From NCBI GenBank assembly GCA_920105625.2, contig OV050030.1, positions 351,788,425-351,852,424 on the forward strand: DNA of 64,000 bases. The letters are read 5' to 3'. The position numbers were made by a program, and so were the translations under genes. How positions within the stretch are numbered: the stretch's first letter is position 1; every line of letters starts with the position of its first letter. This document shows positions 45,987-58,442 of the stretch, piece after piece. Under the pieces are notes generated by a model that searched no databases, was not told the DNA's origin, and saw nothing but the letters and a program-made list of their open reading frames with translations. Source of the DNA: Clusia tigrina. Taxonomy: Eukaryota > Arthropoda > Insecta > Diptera > Clusiidae.

Positions 45987-48900
45987 ATGCCACGTCCAAG
46001 TCGCTCAAATATTGGTAGACGTACGCGTCATTCGAGAGTTGTTTCAACCAATCGAAGATCACAAAGTGAACAAGATCGTATTCAACAAAATGCATCACAG
46101 AGGGAACGACGTAGACGTATAAACCAATCGGTTGATAGTGCAAACACGGTTGACAGTGAAAGGTCGATAAATCGACGTACGCGTCCCTCAATTCAAATCA
46201 TACGACAAATGGAATTGGCGGCTTATAATTATGATAGCACAATTGATTACAGTATGTATTCTTATATTGGACAAATGAATAAACAATGTGTGCATTGTAA
46301 AGCATTCAAATTTATGAACGAAACGCCTGGCATGTGCTGTGCTGGTGGGAAAGTTAAATTGCCTGTGTTAGAACCTCCACCAGATCCTTTACACTCATTA
46401 ATTTATGGCAATTCAGCAGCGTCAAAGCATTTCTTAACAAATATTCAAAAGTACAATTCATGCTTCCAAATGACATCTTTTGGAGCTACAAATATTATAA
46501 GAGATGGATTTATGCCGACGTTTAAGGTAATTACTTCGCATGGAATAAATGATATCAAATTTGATTTATGTGCTGTCTCTGTATTTGCTGTCTTCAAAAA
46601 TTCGGATTCGTCATCTAAATCTATTTCAAAAACATTACAGATTCAAGGACAGATATACCATAGAGCTGGGTCATTGTTGCCATTCCCAGATGCTGACCAT
46701 CAGTTTTTGCAAATATATTTCATTGGTAATGAGAACAGCGAACTGAATCAGCGCTGTACAATTGCTTCAAATACAAGAAGAGAAATCTTGAGAGAGCTGC
46801 AAAGATTTTTACATCAGCACAATGAATTGGTTAAATTATTCAAGATTGCAGTGGATCAGATGCCCACCGATGATCATAAAATCATAATACGTGCCGACAG
46901 AACACCACTCGGGCAACATTCCAGGCGATTTAACGCACCAACAATCGATGAAGTGGCAATCGTAATAGTTGGTGAACAATTTCGGCCAAGAGATATTGTT
47001 TTGCACCGTAGGAATGAGCAACTAAATCGTATTTCTGAACTCCATCGTTGTTATGACGCATTGCAATACCCGATTTTGTTCTGGAGAGGAGATGATGGTT
47101 ATCATATAAATATACCATTGATAAATCCAATGACTGGTAAAAAAATAATGATTTTTGATTACTTTTGTGAGTAATCTTTGCGTTAAAATAACTAAAAGAA
47201 TAATTTTTAATATTTGCAGGCCAACAAACAACGAAAAAAGTTAGTGCGATGAATTTTTATTCGTATCGATTGATGATTCGTGATCAAGAGGACAATTACA
47301 TTTTGCGATGCAATAAACTTTTTCATCAATACATTGTGGACATGTATGCTAAAATCGAGAGCGAACGATTGCATTTCATCCGTCATAATCAAGCCCGATT
47401 GAGATCTGAAGAGTATATACATTTACGTGATGCACTATTGAATGATGTGAATGTGAAAGACATTGGACGCTTGACGATATTACCATCGTCATATACCGGT
47501 AGCCCACGTCATATGCACGAGTATACACAAGATGCCATGTCATATGTTCGTCATTACGGCCGTCCAGATTTGTTCATCACATTTACTTGCAACCCAAAAT
47601 GGGCTGATGTGAAGGATTGCTTATTTGATGGTCAGGTCCCAACAGATCGACACGATGTAACCGCTCGCATATTCCACCAAAAATTAAAAAAGTTGATAGA
47701 TCTGATTGTCAAGCTCCGTGTATTTGGAGAAGTGCGCTGCTATATGTATACAATTGAATGGCAAAAAAGAGGCTTGCCGCACGCTCACATTTTGATATGG
47801 TTGGTACAGAAAATAACACCAGATATGATTGATAGTGTTATATCGGCCGAAATTCCAGATCAAACCATCGATCCACAATTATTTGCATATATATGATACA
47901 TGGTCCCTGCGGTGAAATCAATCCAAATTCACCATGTATGACCGACGGCAAATGTTCAAAGCGTTTTCCAAGACAATTGATTGCAGAAACAATACACGGT
48001 GATGATGGATATCCACAGTATCGTCGACGATCAGCTCAAGATAATGGTAAAACTACTACTATTAAAATCCGGAACCAAGACTTTGAAGTTGATAATCGTT
48101 GGATAGTGCCGTATTCACCATTGTTGTCAAAAATTTTCAATGCTCACATAAATGTCGAATACTGCAATTCAGTCAAATCAATAAAATACATTTGCAAGTA
48201 TGTTAATAAAGGTAGCGATATGGCTATTTTCGGAGTGACTGCTGAAAATAGAAATGATGAAATTTTGCAGTACCAAATGGGAAGATATATTAGTACTAAC
48301 GAAGCTATTTGGCGAATTTTATCGTTCCCAATACATGACAGACACCCTGTTGTTATACATTTAGCAGTTCATCTTGAAAATGGGCAACGTGTTTATTTTA
48401 CTGATGCAAATGCCGCACAAAGTGCATTACAGCCTCCAGCAACTACACTGACAGCTTTTTTCAAGTTATGTGAAACGGATGAATTTGCAAGAACACTATT
48501 ATATTCGGAAGCACCACGATATTATACTTGGAACGCATCAACAAAAAAATTTCAACGCCGCAAAAAAGGTACTCCTGTTGATGGCTACCGAGGTGTTTTT
48601 TCAACGGATGCTTTAGGCCGCATTTATACAGTTAGTCCAAACAATGTTGAATGTTTTTATTTGCGATTGTTGTTGGTGAACGTACGTGGGCCACAGTCAT
48701 TCCAGAATTTAAGAACTGTCGACGGTGAATTGTGTGTAACATATCGTGATGCATGCCAACGGTTGCGTTTGCTTGAAGATGATACGCATTGGGATGCTAC
48801 GCTTCACGATGCATCAGTTTCAGCTCACCCAAATCAAATACGTATGTTATTCGCAATAATAATATCAACATGCTATCCATCAAACCCACTTGAATTGTGG

Positions 48901-50538
48901 AATAAATATAAAGATTTCATGGCTGAAGACATTTTGATTCGACTTCAACATCGTTCGATGGATCCCGAATTGGTACATACATTAGAAATGTATAATGAGG
49001 CCTTGATATTGATTGAAGATATTTGCCTTATGATTGCAAATAAAGCATTAGGACAATTAGGCATGATCGCACCTAATCGTCCAATCCATGATTTATTTGA
49101 GCAAGAACTGCAACGCGAACAGCAATTCGAATGCGATGAATTGCGTGCATTTGTGCAAACAAACATTCCACAATTGAATGTTCAGCAAAGGAATGCATAC
49201 GATAGAATCATGCAAGCTGTCATTAACAACACTGGTGGATTATATTTTTTGGACGCTCCTGGTGGCACTGGGAAAACATTTCTCATTTCAATTATCTTAG
49301 CTACAATTAGATCCGAACGAAAAATCGCATTGGCACTTGCTTCTTCTGGTATTGCAGCTACATTATTGGATGGTGGCCGAACTGCACATTCCGCTTTAAA
49401 ACTGCAATTAAACATGCAATCGGTGGAGATTCCAACGTGTAATATTTCAAGAAATTCTGGAATGGCCAAAGTTTTGCAACAAGCAGCAATCATTTTATGG
49501 GATGAATGTCCGATGGCCCATAAAAAATCTTTGGAAGCATTGAATCGAACATTACAGGATCTACGTGGAAATCAACAGTTGTTCGGAGGTGCATTAATAT
49601 TGCTATCTGGTGATTTTCGACAAACGTTGCCCGTCATTCCCAGATCGACTCCAGCTGATGAAATTAATGCATGTTTGAAAAGTTCGTTTCTTTGGGCAAA
49701 TATACAGAAGTTAGCGCTTAACATAAATATGCGTGTGCGTCTTCAAAATGATCCATCAGCACGTGAGTTTTCGAAGCAACTGCTGCAGATTGGCGATGGC
49801 AAAATTGTAAGTGATTTAAATGGGTTTATCACGTTACCGAACAACTTTTGCACAAGTATGCCATCAAAAGAAGAACTAATTGATCACGTTTTTCCAAACA
49901 TTGTTCAAAACTATAAAAATCATGATTGGCTAAGAGAACGCGCAATTTTAGCACCAAAAAATGCAAATGTTAATAAAATAAATTTTCAAATTCAACAGAA
50001 ATTGCCAGGTGACTTGGTATCATACAAATCCATTGATACTGCTACGAATGAAGAAGACGCAGTAAATTATCCGGTTGAATTTTTGAATTCTTTGGAACCA
50101 CACGGTATGCCACCGCATATTTTGAATTTGAAAATTGGTTCATCGATCATACTTCTTCGAAATCTCAATTCACCAAAACTCTGCAATGGAACGAGACTTT
50201 CCGTGAAAAAATTAATGCCCAATTTGATCGAAGCAACAATTCTAACTGGGAAAGCAAAAGGAGAAGTTGTACTGATACCAAGGATCCCATTAATACCAAC
50301 AGACATGCCATTTCAATTCAAACGTCTTCAATTTCCCGTGCGTTTATCCTTTGCTATAACCGTTAATAAAGCTCAAGGACAAACGCTTCATGTATGTGGT
50401 GTGAATTTGGAGGAACCGTGCTTTTCTCACGGACAATTATACGTCGCATGTTCCAGAGTGGGAGCACCACCAAATTTATTTATTCATGCACCACACAATC
50501 AAACAAAAAATATTGTATACACTATCGTATTGAATTGA
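45987..50538 (+). pseudogene. Rep/helicase (RepHel) of Helitron H2
   Basis: Exon 1 is 45987-47166 and exon 2 starts at 47220. The HUH motif HAH is at residues 178-180 counted from Met 47249. A 10-bp deletion at about 47888 gives a stop (LFAYI). The rest, 47893-50538 (881 residues), is open. It holds the tyrosine pair YICKY (99-103) and Pif1-type helicase motifs: GGTGKT (457-462), WDE (536-538), GDFRQ (573-577), and NKAQGQT near the C-terminus. In the family Rep nicks and joins a single strand and the helicase unwinds it. Only the 10-bp deletion seems to disable this copy. Confidence 0.92.
47167..47219 (+). other. 53-bp intron in H2 RepHel
   Basis: GTGAGT...TTTGCAG, AT-rich with a possible branch-like TAACTAAAA. 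Splicing keeps the frame; without it the frame stops at TAA inside the intron. Confidence 0.8.
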
Positions 50539-50616
50539 TTTACTTTTTTTTCATTATTTACAAATAAAAAATAAATAAAAAAAAACCAATGAATTTGATT
50601 CCATGTTAATATTCAT

Positions 50617-50645
50617 GCGTAGCGAAGCACGCCGGGATCAGCTAT
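50617..50645 (+). terminator. Bypassed 3'-end-like hairpin in H2
   Basis: GCGTAGCGAAGCACGC hairpin, then CGGGATCAGCTAT. It resembles a Helitron terminus but has CTAT. The real end is 382 bp downstream; the same feature is at 58032-58060 in H3. Confidence 0.7.
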
Positions 50646-50999
50646 ATAATATAGTTTCTTCATATTTAAAATTTTGTATTACACAATACACTAATATCAT
50701 TATATACCAAAAACAATTTTAAAATTTGTCAACAACAAGTTAACATGTTTCTACAACCTTTGATAATTTTTCTCTATCTTCACCTTTTTAACTTACATTT
50801 TTCAAAATACCCAATCAAGTTGTGCTTCCAAGTTTTCGCACTGTTAGGCATGTTATATTTCAAAACTGTTTCACATATATTGTTGCGATTTTTTAAATAA
50901 ACAAATTTTTCGAACATTATTGTTTTCTAAAATTAAATTTTTTAATGCAAAACCATCAATCCTAAGAAATATAAACTTTTAGATTTAAAACCTTCGGAG

Positions 51000-51027
51000 G
51001 CAGGACGAAGTTTGCCGGGTCCGCTAG
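51000..51027 (+). terminator. Helitron 3' terminus of H2
   Basis: GGCAGGACGAAGTTTGCC can pair GGCA with TGCC. It is followed by GGGTCCGCTAG, where CTAG is the terminal tetranucleotide. Also at 58415-58442 (H3) and complement of 25562-25589 (H1). Confidence 0.8.
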
Positions 51028-52120
51028 TACATATATAAAAAATTGGTGCAAGTGCGTTGTGACTTTATAACTCATGAACCGTCAAACCGAATTCAATGAA
51101 ACTTTTTTTATAGATAAGTTTGCACGAAATCGGTCGACGCGTTCGTGAGTTATGCCCTTTTATGTCAACACGTGATTTTGCCCATATAAAAGTTTGCATG
51201 TATGTATGTATGTTTGTATGCAACGTATGTACTCGAAAACGGCTGAACCGATTTTGATGAAATTTTCAGGCAATTCTCAGAATAAACTCGCGAGTAACAT
51301 ACGCTACACATTGTTTGGATTTTTTACATGTAGGGGGTGAAATTGGCAAATGGGATAAAAACTTTCCCTCCCTATGTATGTATGTATGCATGTAAGCAAT
51401 GCATGCACTCGAAAACGGCTGGACCGATTTTGATGAAATTTTCAGAGAGTCTTCAGAAAAACCCCTCGGATAACATAGGCTATACATTGTTTGGATTGTT
51501 CCACATTTAGGGGGTAAAATTGACAAAAGGGATAAAAACTCCCCCTACCTAATCTATCTTCTATCTATATATATAAAAAATTGGTGCAAGTGCGTTGTGA
51601 CTTTATAACTCATGAACCGTCAAACCGAATTCAATGAAACTTTTTGTGATTTGTTCGTATGGTCGTGTAGATGGTTTATAGATAAGTTTGCACGAAATCG
51701 GTGGACGCGTTCGTGAGTTATGACCTTTTATGTCAACACGTGATTTTGTCCATATAAAAGTTTGCATGTATGTATGTATGTTTGTATGCAACGTATGTAC
51801 TCGAAAACGGCTGAACCGATTTTGATGAAATTTTCAGGCAATTTTCAGAATAAACTCGCGAGTAACATACGCTACACATTGTTTGGATTTTTTACATGTA
51901 GGGGGTGAAATTGGCAAATGGGATAAAAACTTTCCCTCCCTATGTATGTATGTATGCATGTAAGCAATGCATGCACTCGAAAACGGCTGGACCGATTTTG
52001 ATGAAATTTTCAGAGAGTCTTCAGAAAAACTCCTCGGATAACATAGGCTATACATTGTTTGGATTGTTCCACATTTAGGGGGTAAAATTGACAAAAGGGA
52101 TAAAAACTCCCCCTACCTAA
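51028..52120 (+). repeat. Two tandem 5' blocks in H3
   Basis: Block a (51028-51563) lacks about 30 bp found in the others (GAAACTTTTT joins TTATAGATAAG). Block b starts TCTATATATATA at 51564 and runs into the Helitron body. Confidence 0.85.
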
Positions 52121-53402
52121 TTCTATATAAAAATGTATGTATGTTTGCAACGTATGGATTGGAAAAAGGCGGGATTTTGATTAAGTTTTTACAACGTCTT
52201 CAGAATTATCTAACCGATGACATAGGATACACATTTCTTAAAAATATCAAAATTTTTGACGTTAAATAGGGCAAAAGTGGTAGAAGCTACCTTATTCTAT
52301 ATTTTCTGAATTAATTAAGCAATTTTATTGAAAATGGGCACAATCCTTAAAACGTGCAAAATTATCATTTGGGACGAATGCACAATGGCCCGAACAACTC
52401 GAGAAATCAATTAAAATTTGGAAAAATGTCAGAAAGTCAATTGACCGTGTCCGTACTGTTCGAATAAAAAAATCAGAAAGAACACACAATATACGCAGCT
52501 GTCAAAATAAATAAGCGTCTACAGCTCCATCTGTTGAGTTATTGGAGTATCAGTCAGTGCTTACAACACCAATATGAAACTAAATGTGCGCGTGCAACAC
52601 CACGCACATATAAAAAAAATGAGAACAAAAAGTGAGATTAAGTTTTTTTAATTTTCGAATTTTCCGAATTTTCCGAATTTTTTGAGATCGATAGATTTGC
52701 AAGAAACAATTGGGAATGAGATTTCGTTCCCACCGAACTTCAGTCAAACGGTAATTAGTATTCAAGCCGTTGACGACAAGGTATTCCCAAACTACAAAAA
52801 TCCTGAATGGCTGTGCGAACTTGCAATTTAGGCACAAAAAAATGATAAAGTCAACAATCTTAATGAGAAAATTCAATTGAAACTTTTCGGCGAAATCTAT
52901 ATCTTCTATATATATAAAAAATTGGTGCAAGTGAAATACATGATAAATGCACGTTGTAGAGCATACACGCATATACATTGACACCTACCAGTGAGTGATC
53001 ATTTTAAGGTTATTTTCCATCGAACTCGAATTGTGGACAGACGTAATCGGTAAGAGTCGCATTTGATTTTTTTTTTGTTTTTCATATTTTCAGCCATACA
53101 TCATCAAACAATTTATTTGTTTTTGTTTGACCATTTAAATACAAACAGACAGTAGTGTATATACGCTTTCCCTTTGGATTTTCTGGTTGAATTGCTATCG
53201 GGTTTCAGGCCATTTATATACGTGTTAGTGTCACTTTGTATAGTTCTTTTTCCTCAGTTCTTAATTTTTTTATACATAAAACAACCAAATAATGCGAATA
53301 TATGACCACAAACACATACTTATTATACATTTGGATATAGTTTTTTTAACTCTTGAAATTAATTTAAATGATTACTCTTTTCGTACATAGAACAAATTCG
53401 AA

Positions 53403-56400
53403 ATGCCACGTCCAAGTCGCTCAAATATTGGTAGACGTCCGCGTCATTCGAGAGTTGTTTCAACCAATCGAAGATCACAAAGTGAACAAGATCGTATTCA
53501 ACAAAATGCATCACAGAGGGAACGACGTAGACGTATAAACCAATCGGTTGATAGTGCAAACACGGTTGACAGTGAAAGGTCGATAAATCGACGTACGCGT
53601 CCCTCAATTCAAATCATACGACAAATGGAATTGGCGGCTTATAATTATGATAGCACAATTGATTACAGTATGTATTCTTATATTGGACAAATGAATAAAC
53701 AATGTGTGCATTGTAAAGCATTCAAATTTATGAACGAAACGCCTGGCATGTGCTGTGCTGGTGGGAAAGTTAAATTGCCTGTGTTAGAACCTCCACCAGA
53801 TCCTTTACACTCATTAATTTATGGCAATTCAGCAGCGTCAAAGCATTTCTTAACAAATATTCAAAAGTACAATTCATGCTTCCAAATGACATCTTTTGGA
53901 GCTACAAATATTATAAGAGATGGATTTATGCCGACGTTTAAGGTAATTACTTCGCATGGAATAAATGATATCAAATTTGATTTATGTGCTGTCTCTGTAT
54001 TTGCTGTCTTCAAAAATTCGAATTCGTCATCTAAATCTATTTCAAAAACATTACAGATTCAAGGACAGATATACCATAGAGCTGGGTCATTGTTGCCATT
54101 CCCAGATGCTGACCATCAGTTTTTGCAAATATATTTCATTGGTAATGAGAACAGCGAACTGAATCAGCGCTGTACAATTGCTTCAAATACAAGAAGAGAA
54201 ATCTTGAGAGAGCTGCAAAGATTTTTACATCAGCACAATGAATTGGTTAAATTATTCAAGATTGCACTGGATCAGATGCCCACCGATGATCATAAAATCA
54301 TAATACGTGCCGACAGAACACCACTCGGGCAACATTCCAGGCGATTTAACGCACCAACAATCGATGAAGTGGCAATCGTAATAGTTGGTGAACAATTTCG
54401 GCCAAGAGATATTGTTTTGCACCGTAGGAATGAGCAACTAAATCGTATTTCTGAACTCCATCGTTGTTATGACGCATTGCAATACCCGATTTTGTTCTGG
54501 AGAGGAGATGATGGTTATCATATAAATATACCATTGATAAATCCAATGACTGGTAAAAAAATAATGATTTTTGATTACTTTTGTGAGTAATCTTTGCGTT
54601 AAAATAACTAAAAGAATAATTTTTAATATTTGCAGGCCAACAAACAACGAAAAAAGTTAGTGCGATGAATTTTTATTCGTATCGATTGATGATTCGTGAT
54701 CAAGAGGACAATTACATTTTGCGATGCAATAAACTTTTTCATCAATACATTGTGGACATGTATGCTAAAATCGAGAGCGAACGATTGCATTTCATCCGTC
54801 ATAATCAAGCCCGATTGAGATCTGAAGAGTATATACATTTACGTGATGCACTATTGAATGATGTGAATGTGAAAGACATTGGACGCTTGACGATATTACC
54901 ATCGTCATATACCGGTAGCCCACGTCATATGCACGAGTATACACAAGATGCCATGTCATATGTTCGTCATTACGGCCGTCCAGATTTGTTCATCACATTT
55001 ACTTGCAACCCAAAATGGGCTGATGTGAAGGATTGCTTATTTGATGGTCAGGTCCCAACAGATCGACACGATGTAACCGCTCGCATATTCCACCAAAAAT
55101 TAAAAAAGTTGATAGATCTGATTGTCAAGCTCCGTGTATTTGGAGAAGTGCGCTGCTATATGTATACAATTGAATGGCAAAAAAGAGGCTTGCCGCACGC
55201 TCACATTTTGATATGGTTGGTACAGAAAATAACACCAGATATGATTGATAGTGTTATATCGGCCGAAATTCCAGATCAAACCATCGATCCACAATTATTT
55301 GCATATATATGATACATGGTCCCTGCGGTGAAATCAATCCAAATTCACCATGTATGACCGACGGCAAATGTTCAAAGCGTTTTCCAAGACAATTGATTGC
55401 AGAAACAATACACGGTGATGATGGATATCCACAGTATCGTCGACGATCAGCTCAAGATAATGGTAAAACTACTACTATTAAAATCCGGAACCAAGACTTT
55501 GAAGTTGATAATCGTTGGATAGTGCCGTATTCACCATTGTTGTCAAAAATTTTCAATGCTCACATAAATGTCGAATACTGCAATTCAGTCAAATCAATAA
55601 AATACATTTGCAAGTATGTTAATAAAGGTAGCGATATGGCTATTTTCGGAGTGACTGCTGAAAATAGAAATGATGAAATTTTGCAGTACCAAATGGGAAG
55701 ATATATTAGTACTAACGAAGCTATTTGGCGAATTTTATCGTTCCCAATACATGACAGACACCCTGTTGTTATACATTTAGCAGTTCATCTTGAAAATGGG
55801 CAACGTGTTTATTTTACTGATGCAAATGCCGCACAAAGTGCATTACAGCCTCCAGCAACTACACTGACAGCTTTTTTCAAGTTATGTGAAACGGATGAAT
55901 TTGCAAGAACACTATTATATTCGGAAGCACCACGATATTATACTTGGAACGCATCAACAAAAAAAGTTCAACGCCGCAAAAAAGGTACTCCTGTTGATGG
56001 CTACCGAGGTGTTTTTTCAACGGATGCTTTAGGCCGCATTTATACAGTTAGTCCAAACAATGTTGAATGTTTTTATTTGCGATTGTTGTTGGTGAACGTA
56101 CGTGGGCCACAGTCATTCCAGAATTTAAGAACTGTCGACGGTGAATTGTGTGTAACATATCGTGATGCATGCCAACGGTTGCGTTTGCTTGAAGATGATA
56201 CGCATTGGGATGCTACGCTTCACGATGCATCAGTTTCAGCTCACCCAAATCAAATACGTATGTTATTCGCAATAATAATATCAACATGCTATCCATCAAA
56301 CCCACTTGAATTGTGGAATAAATATAAAGATTTCATGGCTGAAGACATTTTGATTCGACTTCAACATCGTTCGATGGATCCCGAATTGGTACATACATTA

Positions 56401-57954
56401 GAAATGTATAATGAGGCCTTGATATTGATTGAAGATATTTGCCTTATGATTGCAAATAAAGCATTAGGACAATTAGGCATGATCGCACCTAATCGTCCAA
56501 TCCATGATTTATTTGAGCAAGAACTGCAACGCGAACAGCAATTCGAATGCGATGAATTGCGTGCATTTGTGCAAACAAACATTCCACAATTGAATGTTCA
56601 GCAAAGGAATGCATACGATAGAATCATGCAAGCTGTCATTAACAACACTGGTGGATTATATTTTTTGGACGCTCCTGGTGGCACTGGGAAAACATTTCTC
56701 ATTTCAATTATCTTAGCTACAATTAGATCCGAACGAAAAATCGCATTGGCACTTGCTTCTTCTGGTATTGCAGCTACATTATTGGATGGTGGCCGAACTG
56801 CACATTCCGCTTTAAAACTGCAATTAAACATGCAATCGGTGGAGATTCCAACGTGTAATATTTCAAGAAATTCTGGAATGGCCAAAGTTTTGCAACAAGC
56901 AGCAATCATTTTATGGGATGAATGTCCGATGGCCCATAAAAAATCTTTGGAAGCATTGAATCGAACTTTACAGGATCTACGTGGAAATCAACAGTTGTTC
57001 GGAGGTGCATTAATATTGCTATCTGGTGATTTTCGACAAACGTTGCCCGTCATTCCCAGATCGACTCCAGCTGATGAAATTAATGCATGTTTGAAAAGTT
57101 CGTTTCTTTGGGCAAATATACAGAAGTTAGCGCTTAACATAAATATGCGTGTGCGTCTTCAAAATGATCCATCAGCACGTGAGTTTTCGAAGCAACTGCT
57201 GCAGATTGGCGATGGCAAAATTGTAAGTGATTTAAATGGGTTTATCACGTTACCGAACAACTTTTGCACAAGTAAGCCATCAAAAGAAGAACTAATTGAT
57301 CACGTTTTTCCAAACATTGTTCAAAACTATAAAAATCATGATTGGCTAAGAGAACGCGCAATTTTAGCACCAAAAAATGCAAATGTTAATAAAATAAATT
57401 TTCAAATTCAACAGAAATTGCCAGGTGACTTGGTATCATACAAATCCATTGATACTGCTACGAATGAAGAAGACGCAGTAAATTATCCGGTTGAATTTTT
57501 GAATTCTTTGGAACCACACGGTATGCCACCGCATATTTTGAATTTGAAAATTGGTTCATCGATCATACTTCTTCGAAATCTCAATTCACCAAAACTCTGC
57601 AATGGAACGAGACTTTCCGTGAAAAAATTAATGCCCAATTTGATCGAAGCAACAATTCTAACTGGGAAAGCAAAAGGAGAAGTTGTACTGATACCAAGGA
57701 TCCCATTAATACCAACAGACATGCCATTTCAATTCAAACGTCTTCAATTTCCCGTGCGTTTATCCTTTGCTATAACCGTTAATAAAGCTCAAGGACAAAC
57801 GCTTTATGTATGTGGTGTGAATTTGGAGGAACCGTGCTTTTCTCACGGACAATTATACGTCGCATGTTCCAGAGTGGGAGCACCACCAAATTTATTTATT
57901 CATGCACCACACAATCAAACAAAAAATATTGTATACACTATCGTATTGAATTGA
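53403..57954 (+). pseudogene. Rep/helicase (RepHel) of Helitron H3
   Basis: Exon 1 53403-54582, intron 54583-54635, exon 2 from 54636. It carries the same 10-bp deletion and LFAYI stop (55310) as H2, followed by an 881-residue open frame 55309-57954 with all helicase motifs. It differs from H2 at only a few residues (for example R to P near residue 13 of exon 1, F to V at residue 220, M to K and H to Y in the second frame). H2 and H3 thus descend from one already broken copy. Confidence 0.92.
54583..54635 (+). other. 53-bp intron in H3 RepHel
   Basis: Identical in position and ends to the H2 intron (GTGAGT...TTTGCAG). Confidence 0.8.
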
Positions 57955-58442
57955 TTTACTTTTTTTTCATTATTTACAAATAAAAAATAAATAAAAAAAA
58001 CCAATGAATTTGATTCCATGTTAATATTCATGCGTAGCGAAGCACGCCGGGATCAGCTATATAATATAGTTTCTTCATATTTAAAATTTTGTATTACACA
58101 ATACACTAATATCATTATATACCAAAAACAATTTTAAAATTTGTCAACAACAAGTTAACATGTTTCTACAACCTTTGATAATTTTTCTCTATCTTCACCT
58201 TTTTAACTTACATTTTTCAAAATACCCAATCAAGTTGTGCTTCCAAGTTTTCGCACTGTTAGGCATGTTATATTTCAAAACTGTTTCACATATATTGTTG
58301 CGATTTTTTAAATAAACAAATTTTTCGAACATTATTGTTTTCTAAAATTAAATTTTTTAATGCAAAACCATCAATCCTAAGAAATATAAACTTTTAGATT
58401 TAAAACCTTCGGAGGCAGGACGAAGTTTGCCGGGTCCGCTAG

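Larger units (their letters stand above)
44148..51027 (+). mobile_element. Helitron H2 (first of a head-to-tail array)
   Basis: Starts TCTAAATATATAAAAAATTGG directly after host A in the A2 leader and ends CCGCTAG, length 6,880 bp. TC start, CTAG end and A/T insertion all agree with Helitron rules. The next Helitron follows with no host base between. Confidence 0.93.
51028..58442 (+). mobile_element. Helitron H3 (second in array)
   Basis: 7,415 bp, starting TACATATATAAAAAATTGG immediately after the CTAG of H2 and ending CTAG at 58439-58442. It is longer than H2 because its 5' block is present twice (51028 and 51564). Confidence 0.92.
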
